Source: Phallus indusiatus (taxonomy: Eukaryota; Basidiomycota; Agaricomycetes; Phallales; Phallaceae). Taken from it: a stretch of DNA of 64,000 nt. Numbering within the stretch: the stretch's first letter is position 1; each line of letters opens with the position of its first letter. Shown in pieces: positions 24,504-35,380 of this stretch. The notes below the pieces were generated by a model. It was given only the letters and a program-made list of their open reading frames with translations, searched no databases and was not told where the DNA came from. A program made the translations under genes and the position numbers. Where the stretch lies: positions 508,930 to 572,929 of the forward strand of contig JAQFWX010000012.1 in NCBI GenBank assembly GCA_027605045.1. Reading direction: 5' to 3'.

Positions 24504-25197
24504 TGTTTCGCGCTTTGGAGAGATTTCAGTAAGTTCCTTTAAAGTATTTTAAGAAAAATCGAACCGTTATCTGATTTGGAGATCCAAGTGAGGTGACTTA
24601 GACGCAACGTCAAAAAGACAATAACCTTGTTGTAGTTTGAGAGGTAAGAGGAAAGGATGCCCACGCGTATCCGATGGATCGATGAAAGTTAGATGAAGCA
24701 TGTCAAAACCTGGAGGTGGGCCAATTCACATGATTCCCTTTAAGCCATCTTTCTGACAGCTGAAGCTCGTTTGAATTGCCAACCTTATGTAATTCAGTTC
24801 CTAGTTTACATATTGGTATCACTGTCCTTCCGCACCAAAATAATTTTGGCAAAAGGGGATATACCCAAATTTTGTGAACTCCGGCGCTGAGCCAATTGGG
24901 TCAGGAATCATGATCCAAGTCCTTGACTCAGAAGACTTGTGCTGAACGCGGACTAGGACTCTGAGAATTGACGCGGAACACATCCTCACGGACAGGCCAA
25001 TGCTGTAAAAGCAATTCAAAAGCAATTCTCGGATTATTTCGCAACAAATTAGGCTCAGCTATGTGAGTTTCTTTCATTCACTTAACCTACTAGTATGATA
25101 TCGATACAAGTTCAGATTTCACGTGAGAGGATGCGTGAATACACAAATGAATGAATTATGGCATACTAAATAAAGTTCTTCAAATACAATACGCGAA
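24504..25197. other. Spacer within the family F cluster, with unassigned coding-like pieces
   Basis: On the minus strand, two stretches look coding in composition: near 24990-24850 (PDPIGSAPEFTKFGYIP) and near 24700-24620 (GFDMLHLTFIDPSDTRGHP). They could be exons of a decayed gene or unrecognised 5' parts of family F member 1. They cannot be joined convincingly. Confidence 0.3.
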
Positions 25198-26442
25198 TCA
25201 GAATGGAAGCTCAATGTTCAAACTGTAACGTTTCCCCAATACCCTCACATCGAAATGCAGCATGACTTTCCCATTCGACTTTCTCATAACGCCGACTGTT
25301 CCGGAGACGGTGCGTCCAAAGCCTACAGTGGTTGAGATACCATCGGACAAGGACCCAGTAATATCGACCAATCGGACTGGCGCGGCCACCAGGAGAAAGC
25401 GATAAAACACCTTTAAGTTAACCGTATCGGGAGAAGTGTAATGCAGGCGCAACTTGATATACATTTTGTTAGTTTTGCTCAAGCATTTAGAATAAAAGGT
25501 TCTCACCTCGAACGGTCCGAGTTGATATTCGAAGTCCTTCTCCTCAGGTTCTGGTTCTGGTTCAGGCTCAGGTTCTGGTTCGGGTTCGGGTTCAGGCTCG
25601 GGTTCGGGTTCAGGCTCGGGTTCGGGTTCGGGTTCAGGCTCTGGTTCAGGCTCAGGCTCTGGTTTGGGCTCAGGCTCAGGCTCAGGCTCTGGTTCTGGTT
25701 CTGGTTCAGGCTCATCTGTCCCCCCACCAGGATTCTCATCTTCACCGCCGTCTCCACCATCATCAGGATTATCGTCACCTCCGCCTGTATTTCCGTCACC
25801 CTCATTAGGATCCTCTTTCCCGTCACCTGGATCTTCTTCCCCATCGCTTGGATCCTCGTCATCTCCATCAGCAGTATTCTCTTCATCCCCATTATCATTA
25901 GGATCCGCGTCATCATCTCCACCATCATCAGGTTTCTCTTCATCTTCACCATCACCAGGTTTCTCTTCATCTCCACCATCATCAGGATCCTCATCATTTC
26001 CATCCCCGTCATTGTCACCAGGATCCTCGTCATCTCCCCCTGGATTTTCTTCGTCTCCGTTATTATCAGGGTCCTCGTTGTCTCCGTCTGGATTCTCTGC
26101 ATCCCCGCCGTCATCAGGATCCTCGTCATGCCCACCATCATCAGGATTCTCTTCATCTCCGCCAGTCTCACCGTCGTCCTCGCCAGGGTTCTCTTCGTCT
26201 CCAGCAGGATTCTCTTCATTCTCGTTAGTATCTTCTTCAGCGGGATCATCATCATTTACTATCTTAGATTGGTCAACCTCGGGCTTGCTTCCAGCCTGAG
26301 GAACCTTCCAAAGATCTACCGGGCTTAGAAGACCCGGTATTTCAGCCTGAGTATCAGTTACTGACGATGAAAGAATGGTGTCAAAGGTTTGATGTTTATA
26401 AAAAAAACTTTTTCTCTTACCTGCTGCGTTGGTAGCACTCAT
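25198..26442 (-). CDS. Family F member 2 with giant acidic and (Glu-Pro)n insert
   Basis: Exons 26442-26421, 26360-25507, 25452-25198; 376 residues. The C-terminal domain is the family F domain (GPFE before the intron, then [43 protein letters not shown]). The second intron is exactly 54 nt and contains no stop, so retention would add 18 residues in frame. Between a short N terminus ([15 protein letters not shown]) and the domain lies a low-complexity insert: about 160 residues of repeats of the type (D/E)ENPDDGGDEDP, followed by about 30 Glu-Pro dipeptides with one Lys-Pro. Siblings have a single NPDN-like motif at this place. Strongly acidic, no signal peptide. Function unknown; may bind cations or act as a spacer (inference). 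Confidence 0.7.
   Translation of the reverse strand: MSATNAAGKRKSFFYKHQTFDTILSSSVTDTQAEIPGLLSPVDLWKVPQAGSKPEVDQSKIVNDDDPAEEDTNENEENPAGDEENPGEDDGETGGDEENPDDGGHDEDPDDGGDAENPDGDNEDPDNNGDEENPGGDDEDPGDNDGDGNDEDPDDGGDEEKPGDGEDEEKPDDGGDDDADPNDNGDEENTADGDDEDPSDGEEDPGDGKEDPNEGDGNTGGGDDNPDDGGDGGEDENPGGGTDEPEPEPEPEPEPEPEPKPEPEPEPEPEPEPEPEPEPEPEPEPEPEPEPEPEPEPEPEEKDFEYQLGPFEVRTFYSKCLSKTNKMYIKLRLHYTSPDTVNLKVFYRFLLVAAPVRLVDITGSLSDGISTTVGFGRTVSGTVGVMRKSNGKVMLHFDVRVLGKRYSLNIELPF
25538..25712 (-). repeat. (Glu-Pro)n coding microsatellite
   Basis: Hexanucleotide repeat of type GARCCN on the minus strand, about 29 units, encoding Glu-Pro dipeptides. Third-position variation (gaacct, gagcct, gaaccc, gagccc) shows that the repeat is not freshly amplified, or is purified at the protein level. 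Confidence 0.85.
25713..26260 (-). repeat. Degenerate acidic tandem repeat in family F member 2
   Basis: Imperfect repeats of about 8-12 residues with core [22 protein letters not shown] or EKPDDGGDD. At DNA level the units share 'ccatcatcaggatcctc' on the plus strand. The long open frames on the plus strand in this region are shadows of this repeat. Confidence 0.8.
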
Positions 26443-27023
26443 AATCAATGAGAGACAAGGAAGGTTTGAAATGCTGTTTGCTTTCAATCAGTAAAGTTTG
26501 CACGCTTTGAAAGAACCCTTTTATGCGGAAACTTGAGGGAGGACAATGCGCGAACTGGATCATTACCAACATTCCTTCAAGTTCTGTGTTGAGCACTGCT
26601 CACGAATGAACCGACAAATAAAGACAGAAATGGATATCGTGAAGTTTTTTTTTCGGTCCGGCTAACGGATTGTTTGGGAGCCGAATCACGGTTGTATATA
26701 CGACAGCAACATAGTCGTGAAGAGAAAAGGAAAGGCTAGTAGCTATTTTCAAATATGGCATAAGGGGTGATTGAGTCTAGTGGAGTAAAGTATATTTACG
26801 TATAGGAATATCAGATACGCAAATAATCTAGTCTCGGATGAATTCGCGACACGAAACAGCATATATGCAACCTACCCTTTTCGGCTAAGACGCGCGTCGC
26901 GTAATATTACTATCAAACGTAGTAAAAGACGGAAGTCGGCTACACCAACAACAAAAAAACAAATAATCTTTTGCCAAAAAGTTTGAGTAATGACTATTAA
27001 GAAACAAAACCTAATTCTACAAC
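26443..27023. other. Spacer within the family F cluster
   Basis: Promoter side of family F member 2; a minus-strand gcataaaaggg near 26517-26527 could be its TATA box. No gene recognised. Confidence 0.4.
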
Positions 27024-27450
27024 AGGGATATTCAAAATGGAAGAGCAAATTCTCCGTCAAATTGTCTCCAATGAGAAAGTTAGCTTTACAATGGAGGACC
27101 GTCTTTCCTCCAACTCTCTTAATGCTTAACTTGCCAGTCATGATATTTAATTATAAGTAGCTAATGTTGGTCTCGATACCCTGAGCTAAGGAACAAGAAA
27201 GCTGGCACACTGGTTGAGATCCGAGAAGCGGCATACTATAGGCCGCTTTCATTGAGATACCGTCCGGTGATGTATAGGTCGTCGTTATCTGTTTTGGATC
27301 GTTATTATATGAAAACACAGTCAGGAGGGTACTTACGTCTAAATTATTCATAGAAACACGATAGTTTTGACTTTCCTTGGATGAAGAAGAGAGGTCCTTT
27401 GGCAGCGTCGCGATTACCCTAAGATTACCAGGATTTCTCAAGTATTCGAA
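27024..27450 (-). pseudogene. Family F member 3, pseudogene with in-frame stop
   Basis: Minus-strand copy of family F: EYLRNPGNLRVI (NPDN-like motif), then the family intron at the usual place (donor GTAAGT after the codon for Asp in MNNLD, acceptor before ITTTYTSPDGISM), then AQGIETNISYL followed by TAA at 27153-27151, and the same frame resumes with MTGKLSIKRVGGKTVLH. The stop falls between the GIxT motif and the SGT/TGK strand, inside the domain. The usual terminal LPF-stop is also lost: LLFHFEYPC runs on. No splice sites remove the stop. Probably a non-functional copy, but still well matched, so decay is recent. Confidence 0.7.
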
Positions 27451-27486
27451 TTGACTAGTAATACATATCTTGCAAACCAAGCACAA

Positions 27487-28147
27487 GATACGCGTCTTTA
27501 AGACCCATCAAATTTCCACGTTCACTTGAAACAAAAACAGTATTTCATACCGTGAGCTTAATTGATTAATTATATATGAGCATAGCCTTAAACGCACAGA
27601 TAAGTGAGCGCATATCATATCATAGATGACTCTGAGAGGATTGCGGGTGATGATTAATAAACGAATGCTCATTGACCCGAACGCGATCACGGATGTTAAT
27701 ATACATGCAATTTGCGATCCAAGCGCCGTTGTATGTACATTTGTCATGCAGGTCCTGTTACCGACTGAAAAGTCTCGAGTCTATTGACCAAATCTTAATT
27801 GAATGCGTATTAATTGACGAGATCCCGCACCGCAATTTTCCAATAAGCATATGCGCATGTATTTTATTATTATGTATATGTAGTTGCTTTCTTCGCGTAT
27901 ACGACCCGACCTGATTATTCACCTGAAGATCCTCGCCGCTTTTGTGTTGCTCTCCTAATTTAATTCAAACCAGATTTTCCGACTTACTCATTGTCCAGAA
28001 GACATTAGTATTTTATTTTTCCTGTGTAAATGTATGCACGCTTGAGACTGTACTGTTCTAGCACGGACAGCGCCGCTGCCTCTGAATCATACATGTGTGT
28101 AGTAGCTTTTGTTGGAATTACCCCACGTGAGATCCAAGAAGTAACGA
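27487..28147. other. Intergenic, nothing recognised
   Basis: AT-rich sequence with short unrelated open frames; lies between the family F pseudogene and a long imperfect inverted repeat. Confidence 0.45.
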
Positions 28148-28262
28148 ACTTCAAATCTTTCGGCTCTGAAGCACATCCCTCCGACCATCTTCCAGAGCGC
28201 CCTCGAAGTTTCAAGACGGGGGATGTGCTTCAGAGCCGAAACCCATATCACTGATTTGAAGT
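28148..28262. repeat. Long inverted repeat (hairpin, 22 + 10 bp arms)
   Basis: A perfect 22-bp inverted repeat, arms at 28158-28179 and 28220-28241 (left arm begins tttcggctctgaagcac), with a 40-nt loop. A further exact 10-bp pair, acttcaaatc at 28148-28157 and gatttgaagt at 28253-28262, lies outside it; the right side has an extra 11 nt between the two arm segments. The layout fits a small foldback element or a hairpin RNA. No protein gene overlaps convincingly. Confidence 0.85.
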
Positions 28263-29157
28263 CCATCTCCTGCATCCAAACGCCTTCAGATATTAAGATG
28301 TTAGGCCTAATTAAGGGGAATCAAGCTCTATCAGTATATAATTTGTATAATTAGAACTAATTAGAAGCGCTCGCGGTGAATCATGTGTCAACGTCCCCAG
28401 CTTGACGCCAGAAACGTTCTCAAAAACCTATCTTAGACATACCATTCCATTCATTAAACGTCGTTCAAAATGAACTATCACTAAATTCAATTATGAGTAT
28501 TACTACTTAGTATTCTCACACGCTAGCAGAGCGTAGTATACAATCTACTTGACGTTGAATATGGAGAGCATACAATTTCTTTGACAGTTCTTAGAGCGAT
28601 AGAAAAGGATCATATAAGCATTATGTACAGCGTTTGATTCACCCCGATATCTAATCAATTAGATTCATATAAAATGACATAGTTTATATTATGACCCGTG
28701 AAGTTCACGTTAACATGGGAATAGAGTGTTCATGATCCTTGCAAAAATACCCGCTCGAATCTTTGTTCCGAAAAAGAATCAAAGGAAAAAACCCTTTTTC
28801 GTCCTAACCTGAGAAGCTTATGATATGAAACCCCGAGAATTCGAAGCACACACGCCTTCTATATCCACTCCAATAACACAGTTGTGTTGAGTTCAAAAAG
28901 ATCTCTTTTCCCTCCGCTCATGTAAGAATACATTTGTATCCGCAAAATGCTGGGGCAAGCTCTGACAGCATATATTAGTGAAGAAGGACTTTATTTTGAA
29001 ATGCAGACTATTTCTATTCGAAATTTACAAGGAAAAAATTTGACATGTACGTAAATTTCACTGAAGAATCATCTTCATTTGAATACCATTCACCCGGACC
29101 ACCTGTCGCACAATATCAGATACAGATAACGTCGTGTATTAAACTCAGACTCAAAAC
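28263..29157. other. Intergenic, nothing recognised
   Basis: AT-rich, no recognisable gene on either strand up to the promoter of the next gene. Confidence 0.45.
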
Positions 29158-29171
29158 TATATATTAATACC
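29158..29171 (+). promoter_or_regulatory. TATA-like element
   Basis: ctatatattaatac lies about 60 nt upstream of the ATG at 29225, followed by a CT-rich leader (ctcttttcttgc), the usual fungal arrangement. Confidence 0.5.
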
Positions 29172-29224
29172 CTGTCCAAACTCTTTTCTTGCATCCCCAC
29201 AGTATCCTTCTTAATATTTCAGAA

Positions 29225-30201
29225 ATGTCAACGTCCCTGGATGCGTTCAAGGCCGCAGCCGAGAAAGCGATTGCCACAGCTGGACAAGGGTTATACACAC
29301 CTGGAAGTGCCACATTTCACGACGTCATCAAAGAGCTTAATACTCTTTCTGCCTCTCTCGTGTGTTTCATCATCATTTAACTTACTCATTATCACGTATT
29401 TGACTCAAACGTTGTATGCCATTTCCAAATTGTCTTCGTCCATTCATTTGTGTACGTTGTGTATGAAACCAGGATAACGCCAATGGGTCCTTGGCGCATT
29501 TTCCGAACGAGAACGCAACCGAAGATCACGTTTCAGTTGAGTCAGATTATTATCCACCAGAGAAACCTCCTCACATGGCATACCTCCCCTCCTTTTCTGT
29601 AGGATCATCTCTACCCGCTCGGCTTAGACATATACACCAATTTTGCACGTGCAACTGTATGCGTAAAAGTCAGTGTCACAGAAACTATAAAACTATGACA
29701 ATCGGTTTACCTAACTCACATTTCTCTTACTCTCCTTGCACAGAGCCTCCCAGATGTTGATCATGTCTCCGACCCAGAAGCATCTCAAACCCTTCTCGAC
29801 ACATATAAATCCACCCAAATCAAAATGGTAGCTCTTGTCGAACACACTAATGTCAAGATCCCATCTATCGAGAATGGCACGCCTGGATTGTGCGAGTTTA
29901 GTTTATCAAAGCTGAAAGAGTTAACCGAGGTGAGTCCACCGGTGCCATCGCTTTGTGCTTGATCCAGATGACAGTGAGCTGACTTTGACTTTGGGGATAA
30001 ATTTGATTCAATATAGGAACTTACTAAATCTTTAGTTGCGCTTTCTTCAGTATGTAGTCTCCCGTCGTTCCAGAATATATGCGGCAGACTGACACTCCAT
30101 TTCCCTTCCAGTCGATTGAACACAGTGAAGCAATACATGGTATTCATTCAGGCTTCCATGATGTTTATCATGACTCCCTGGGTCGCGTCGTTAGCACGTA
30201 A
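29225..30201 (+). CDS. Unrecognised five-exon gene, soluble helical protein
   Basis: Exons 29225-29359, 29473-29598, 29744-29929, 30017-30049 and 30112-30201 join in phase 0 throughout to give 189 residues without a stop. The N terminus (MSTSLDAFKAAAEKAIATAG) is an Ala-rich helix with no signal peptide. Later segments are TPGSATFHDVIKELNTLSAS, SLPDVDHVSDPEASQTLLD, GLCEFSLSKLKELTEELTKS and the C terminus HDVYHDSLGRVVST. Consistent phase-0 introns with good donors (GTGAGT, GTATGT) and the TATA/CT leader support a real gene. The donor of exon 2 (GTAGGA) is the weakest point. I do not recognise the family. Confidence 0.6.
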
Positions 30202-31040
30202 AGCCGACGATACGAAGTTCATTAATTTAGTGATGAGCTACACATCTTTGATGTTGGCATCCTTGTTTGCTGCATTAATATTAGAATGTACCCAAGATGA
30301 ATTTAAATATACGGCAAGTTTGTTTTCTCGGCTCCGAATATGATACCTAGTTACTATGCAAACTGATGCCGTCGGAAAGTGCACAAACTCCTAGTCTGTT
30401 AAATGTTTGAATCTGAAACCATAGACCCTTGTCATTAAGCACTGCCATGGTGCTCGTGTTCACGATATGGCATCAAGGGCGCATTACATAACTGATTTAC
30501 ATACACACGCACGAGGCTTGAGAAGATGTCAAAGTTTCACACTGAGCATGAGTTTCATTGACAGATTTGACAGGCGACTGTATTTACTATTGCATATGAT
30601 AAGATCCGTTTCAAATATTTCGGCAGCCTTGTTTGATTATCAAATTAGAGTACTCAGACTGAATTGGTCTTTACATGCTGAATCAAGATATAATACTGGA
30701 CCAGGATGGTGGGTGGGGGGCTCGGCGCCGCCGCTGGGCGTGCAGGATATGTTAAATATTCTCCAATATTACTGGACAGTTCTGCATCTCGATTCATCAT
30801 TTACATCAGAAAACACTAGATTTCAAATATGACATTTATTTACGCCTCATCGCTCGTTGAAGGAATAGTAGTGATAAGCTACCAGAAGTTAGAACGCGTG
30901 TATGCGCGCAGCCAGTGATGTAACATTGACAAACTTGCCCGTATTTTTGCATTTTCAGCTCAATCATTAAAAACATAAAAACTAATCGCTTGCTGGCGCA
31001 TCTCACAACAAGAATTCATTAAATCTGTCACGAAAAGTAT
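30202..31040. other. Intergenic, nothing recognised
   Basis: Contains a short GC-rich blip (ggctcggcgccgccgctgggcg) near 30720 inside otherwise AT-rich DNA. Otherwise only short open frames. Confidence 0.45.
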
Positions 31041-31495
31041 TTAAAATGGAAGAGGAATGTCTCCGGCGAACTTTTCCGCCATCATCTCAGCTTCATAGTG
31101 AAGGACCGATTTTCCTCCATTTCTCTTCACGTTTATTCGATCAAAAAGGACACCCGTGTAAATAATAGCTACTTCCGTACTCTGGGTCAATGTACCAGAC
31201 ATATCGCATAAATGGACGCCGCCAATAATCGATATAACGGCGAACGCCCATATTTCAATGTCGTCAGTTCCCGTGTAAGTCAGCAATATCTGATATAGAT
31301 GTGTCTTAACCGAAGAGCACGTAAAGTAAAATTCGTTACCTCTAGTGGTCCGATGGCGTAATCATAGTCTTGACCTTGGGTTCCCTCGGATGGGGCGGCA
31401 TCGGGGTCGCGCGCTCGGTCTTTGCGACATCATCACGCTGAGATTATCAGGATTTTGCACTTGATTCGTGATATCTTCAAAACCGCTGAAACCTC
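31041..31495 (-). CDS. Family F member 4, possibly broken
   Basis: Last exon 31289-31041 encodes the family F domain: LLTYTGTDDIEI, CDMSGTLTQSTEV, INVKRNGGKSVLHYEAE and FAGDIPLPF then TAA. The preceding exon ends at 31340 with YDYAIGPLE and a donor GTAACG, the family's usual phase-0 intron. Further upstream the NPDN motif is present (FEDITNQVQNPDNLS), but in another frame from the GPLE part. A 48-nt stretch starting GTGATG and ending CCGAG could be an intron that repairs the frame, but the acceptor is poor; otherwise this is a frameshift. A start codon is not identified. The domain lacks the GIxTTxG motif seen in members 1 and 2. Confidence 0.5.
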
Positions 31496-32156
31496 TCTGA
31501 TTCAGCTCATCTTGAACAAAAATAAAAAATAAAAATGTGTGGGCGAGACGAAGTGGGCGTCTTCAAGTATTACACGTTGAACGTGTCTTCGAGTCTAAGA
31601 AGCCTAAAAATGAACCTCAGCCAGCTTTACCGCAATTTTACTTCAATTTTCGTTGAATTCCAGAAGGAAAAATGAATGGAAATCAACGTGACCTAGTGGA
31701 GAAGATTTGATGAGAAGTTTTCAGGCAGCATCGCGAGGGTTGGAACGTTTCAGAAAATGTCGAAATGAGGGAAAACTGGTCCATTTGAGCCTGTACCCTA
31801 TTGTCATATCTGATAGACAACACCGAACCCTTTATTGACAGCCACGATAAGCAATTCTATTGTATATTCAGATTTGCTCGGCTGTTCCCATCGATTTCAT
31901 TTCCCAGTTGGAAGGTTTGTTGTGTGTACCCATTTAATAATTCTACAGCCGGCCCGAATGAGCTTTAGCCGCCGTATATCATCACATGTACTGTAATCGT
32001 CGAAGCTTTATTCTGTTTGGTTACTATATTCAAATTTTACCTCTGACGAAGGAAATATTAAGCTCCCGCGAAAACACCAACATTCATGAAATGACTTACA
32101 AAGATGATATATATACCACGAGAATTTATGAAACACAAATGTCTTGTAACTATTCA
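31496..32156. other. Intergenic, nothing recognised
   Basis: No gene recognised. The family F member 4 first exon would be expected here, but no ATG followed by a suitable donor was found by reading. Confidence 0.4.
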
Positions 32157-33676
32157 TCAATTAGAAACAAACACCGGTCCTCCACCAGCACCGACAGCGG
32201 AAAGATCGGGAGGAGGGTAAGGCGTAACCAACTGAGGATTCGAATTGAGTGGACCGGGAATTGTCTCAGTAAGATTGGTTAAAGGGATATCGGTGACAAC
32301 TTGGTTTGTATATCCTGTCTGTTGAGCTACTACTTCAAATACGTTCGCCATAGTCCTTTGAGATATAGATTAATACCCGTATAAATATATACATCGATAT
32401 CAGTGCTTACTTGTCAGTGTCACCGCGACCAAGCGAACCCAACTTCCAATTGTTTTGAACGGTGCTGAGAGATGAATAATGCGTGTAATAAGTAGAATCG
32501 GTCGTCCCAAGAAGATTTTCTGGAATAGCAGATCCAAGGAGCAATGAGAATACGTTATTGTTGATTGTATAAGTTTCGGTCTCATCAAACGTCAAAAGGA
32601 TGAGAGTTCCTGCAGGATTGAAACGACAATCTTCCAAAAGCGGGACAAGGAAATATTCCAACCAATCGCTAGTGAAATCGATAGTAGTATCATGAGCATC
32701 GTTGACGATATTTGGGGTAATCCACATCCATTGTGGTAAGGCTTCGGCTGTTATGTCAGCAGCAAAATCATTGAAATTGCGATGACGAGAAGCACGCTCG
32801 GAACTAGTGATGACGGATTCGTAAGAAACGGTGGGGTTGTGTTTTCTCCAGTAAAAGGTGTATGTGTCTGAATTGCTTAAATAATTGTGCGAGGCGTAAC
32901 TTGGGAGGGAAAAAAATTTTAGATCGGACCCGACGGGTGGCGCCATGGAGTGCCAGTGGAATGTCGGACTCACTTTAATCCTGTAAAACCATCAGATGGC
33001 ATGTTTTCCTGATAAGACGCCCAAGAAATATCAGCTGCTTCTAAAAGATCGACAATAGTCGAGATGCTGCATGCATGAATTCAGAAAGAGCGAAAGAAAG
33101 AAAATAGAGTAAGGCAGCTTACTTGGAAGGGATCGTATGAAAATCATCGTCCGCAAGCCCCCAGAAAGATCCTCCAGCTGCCGCAACGTAATTTGGCTGA
33201 GAAGGATGGGTGAGGGCGAAGTACTTGGATAGCGTAATGCCCTGTTGAGCTAGTTTTTGGAATGTTGACTAAATGGATTTCAGCAAAGGGCCGAGTACTA
33301 GTAAGTAACGTGTACAAAGCCACTTACGCTACTTTTGGCGGTCGCAAAATCTGTATTCTCAAGCCATATCTATGTAGTAATTGTCAGCTCGCAACAGGGG
33401 GGAAATGAAGCCATGAGTGAAAACGATCTGTACCTGGATAAATCGATCGAACACAAGACCTGGAACGATAGGGGCTACAGACAAAGTTCCATTATTCTGT
33501 CCTACGTAATTGCTGGATGCAGAGGTAGGTGAGGTGGATGGTGGCACGAAACTCGGGGCCTATTAATGAAAGTGAGATGACTTTAACCACTATGAGACAT
33601 GATGTATGATGTGGCATCGACTTACCTGAGCAGCCTGGCAAAAGGGGAGAAATAGCAGTAGTAAGGAAGACAACAT
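32157..33676 (-). CDS. Secreted acid phosphatase, phosphoesterase family (PF04185 type)
   Basis: Secreted phosphomonoesterase of the fungal acid phosphatase group, releasing phosphate from organic esters outside the cell (family knowledge). Exons on the minus strand: 33676-33626, 33559-33434, 33369-33328, 33268-33123, 33066-32974, 32899-32411, 32355-32157; 381 residues, all phases agree. Signal peptide MLSSLLLLFLPFCQAAQ. Then FDRFIQIWLENTDF, ALTHPSQPNYVAAAGGSFWG and ISTIVDLLEAADISWASYQE, all typical of the family. WITPNIVNDAHDT and LILLTFDETETYT carry later conserved His/Asp positions; LLLGSAIP and MANVFEVV complete it. The C terminus is Pro/Gly-rich without a clear GPI signal. A TATA-like site lies about 70 nt upstream. 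Confidence 0.93.
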
Positions 33677-33740
33677 CACAGTAGCAACAAGCGGGGAGTG
33701 TGACTGAATGGATTACCAAGAGTAATGCAATTTCAGGGAA

Positions 33741-33750
33741 GTTTATATAC
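33741..33750 (-). promoter_or_regulatory. TATA box of the acid phosphatase gene
   Basis: Minus-strand gtatataaac, about 65-75 nt upstream of the ATG at 33676. Confidence 0.5.
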
Positions 33751-34916
33751 CAACACAGTGGAAGTATAGAACTCCTAAGAATTCAAGCGCACGCGATGTT
33801 TGTGAGCTCCGGATCCGAATCAATTCTCCGTAGCGTAATCACTACAAAAACGTGGGCCGACTGGACCAATCTAAGGATTGGATAAGGAAGCCGTAACTCA
33901 CAATCCGAGACAACGTGTATCGGGAGATTTAACTAAGGAAGCAAAAGAACGACATTGGTAAATTTTACGATGCACGTTGGTTTACATACAATGTGCTTCC
34001 TCATGGATCTTTCGAGATCCTTTGCAAATAGGGGAGCTAGATATCTGTATTCAGTTGTGGACCTCTGGAGAGTTTATGACGACTGATGTGACGAAACTTA
34101 CGATGATTGGTCTATAATATTTGATAGCGTGATTTACCGCTCTGTTTGTAAATTAATATTATAAATAGACATCGGAAATCAGACAAGTTCTATCTATTAT
34201 AAGAATACGATTGGACGATCATAATGCACACTAACTTACGCGGTTGAACTCCACCCATGTATACCAAATTAATCAGCGGTTCAGGTCTTCTGGCCCAGAC
34301 ACAGAGGAGCTTTTGTGGAAATCATAATTGAGCTAGGGACAATATACCTGTCTTGAAACAACTCCTGCTTTTCAAATCTCCCGTGATAGCGCAGCATACG
34401 GCTTTTGAGTTCGTTGACCTAGTGATGGACGTTGCAGGAAGAGCGAATTTGGACGGGCGCTAGCCTGAGTCAAATACTTCCGAATTGCAGTCACTTCTTT
34501 TCCGTTTCCCCGACATTCGCTGATAATTGATAATGCAGAAGAAGCAGAAGAATAATCAACAAGCTAGCAGGAAGAGGAGCACATGTTTCAATATTAGACC
34601 TATTAGAGGGGTATATTCTTTTTTTTTTAACGCGCACAAGCGATAACTATCATAATTGTCAACTTGATCATGACTTACTAAACCTTGACACTGACAGCGA
34701 GAAAGGTTGGGCCTTGTTTATCCCATTTAGTGACTTTAGTGATCAGATTGTATATACATACGATACTAGTACGGAGAAAACATCACCTTTGTTTGAATGT
34801 CACACCCGTGCAGTGTATGGGGTAATAATAATCCGAGCTTACAACGCCAGCCTGAGGCTTGAAGCTTTAAGCTTGAGCTTGGAACAGGAATTGACAAATG
34901 AAGAAGGTTAAGTATT
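33751..34916. other. Intergenic, nothing recognised
   Basis: No gene recognised on either strand up to the start of a degenerate direct repeat. Confidence 0.45.
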
Positions 34917-35380
34917 GGGAATTTGCTGTACGATGGTTATTCACGCAATCAATAGACGGTGTGTAAACATTCCTTGCACCTTTCAACAGTTGAAGGCGTT
35001 CCGACAGTATTGTAGAATATACGCAGCTTAAATATGAACCAACTTCCTTTTAATTTTTGAAAGTCGAGAGGTATCAGATTAAAGAAATTTGTATAAGCCT
35101 TTTTTTTTGAGTCCTGTAATCATGAATCTAGCCAGCAGTTTGGCACATCTGATGTCTATACTAATTCCTAAAGCAAGAGTGCACAATTGTTGTGGGAATT
35201 AGCTGTACAGTTATTCACGCATCAATGAACGAAGATCTGGAAATATTTCTTTGCCTTCAGGCCTTAGGTCTCTCCAGTACTTACTTGAAGGCGTCTAAGA
35301 CAATATCGTAGAGCACGTAGAGTACCGATCAACTTCTTCAACCTGAAATTAAGAAAATTTATATAGAAGCTTTTGGTTTG
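34917..35380. repeat. Degenerate direct duplication, about 190 bp, offset about 276 bp
   Basis: Copy A (34917-35112) starts gggaatttgctgtac and copy B (35193-35380) starts gggaattagctgtac. Both continue with ttattcacgca.tcaat, later ttgaaggcgt, then tattgtag/tatcgtagag, aaccaact/gatcaactt, and end in attaagaaa.tttatat/gtataagcttt. Non-coding. Could be a tandemly duplicated non-coding element or a short repetitive element inserted twice. Confidence 0.6.

Noticed and set aside
25441..26328. Long plus-strand open frames (up to 295 codons) opposite family F member 2
   Set aside because: They arise from the antisense of the acidic/Glu-Pro repeats, give only Ser/Gly- or Arg/Phe/Ile-type low complexity, and lack splice or start context; the minus strand carries the family domain.
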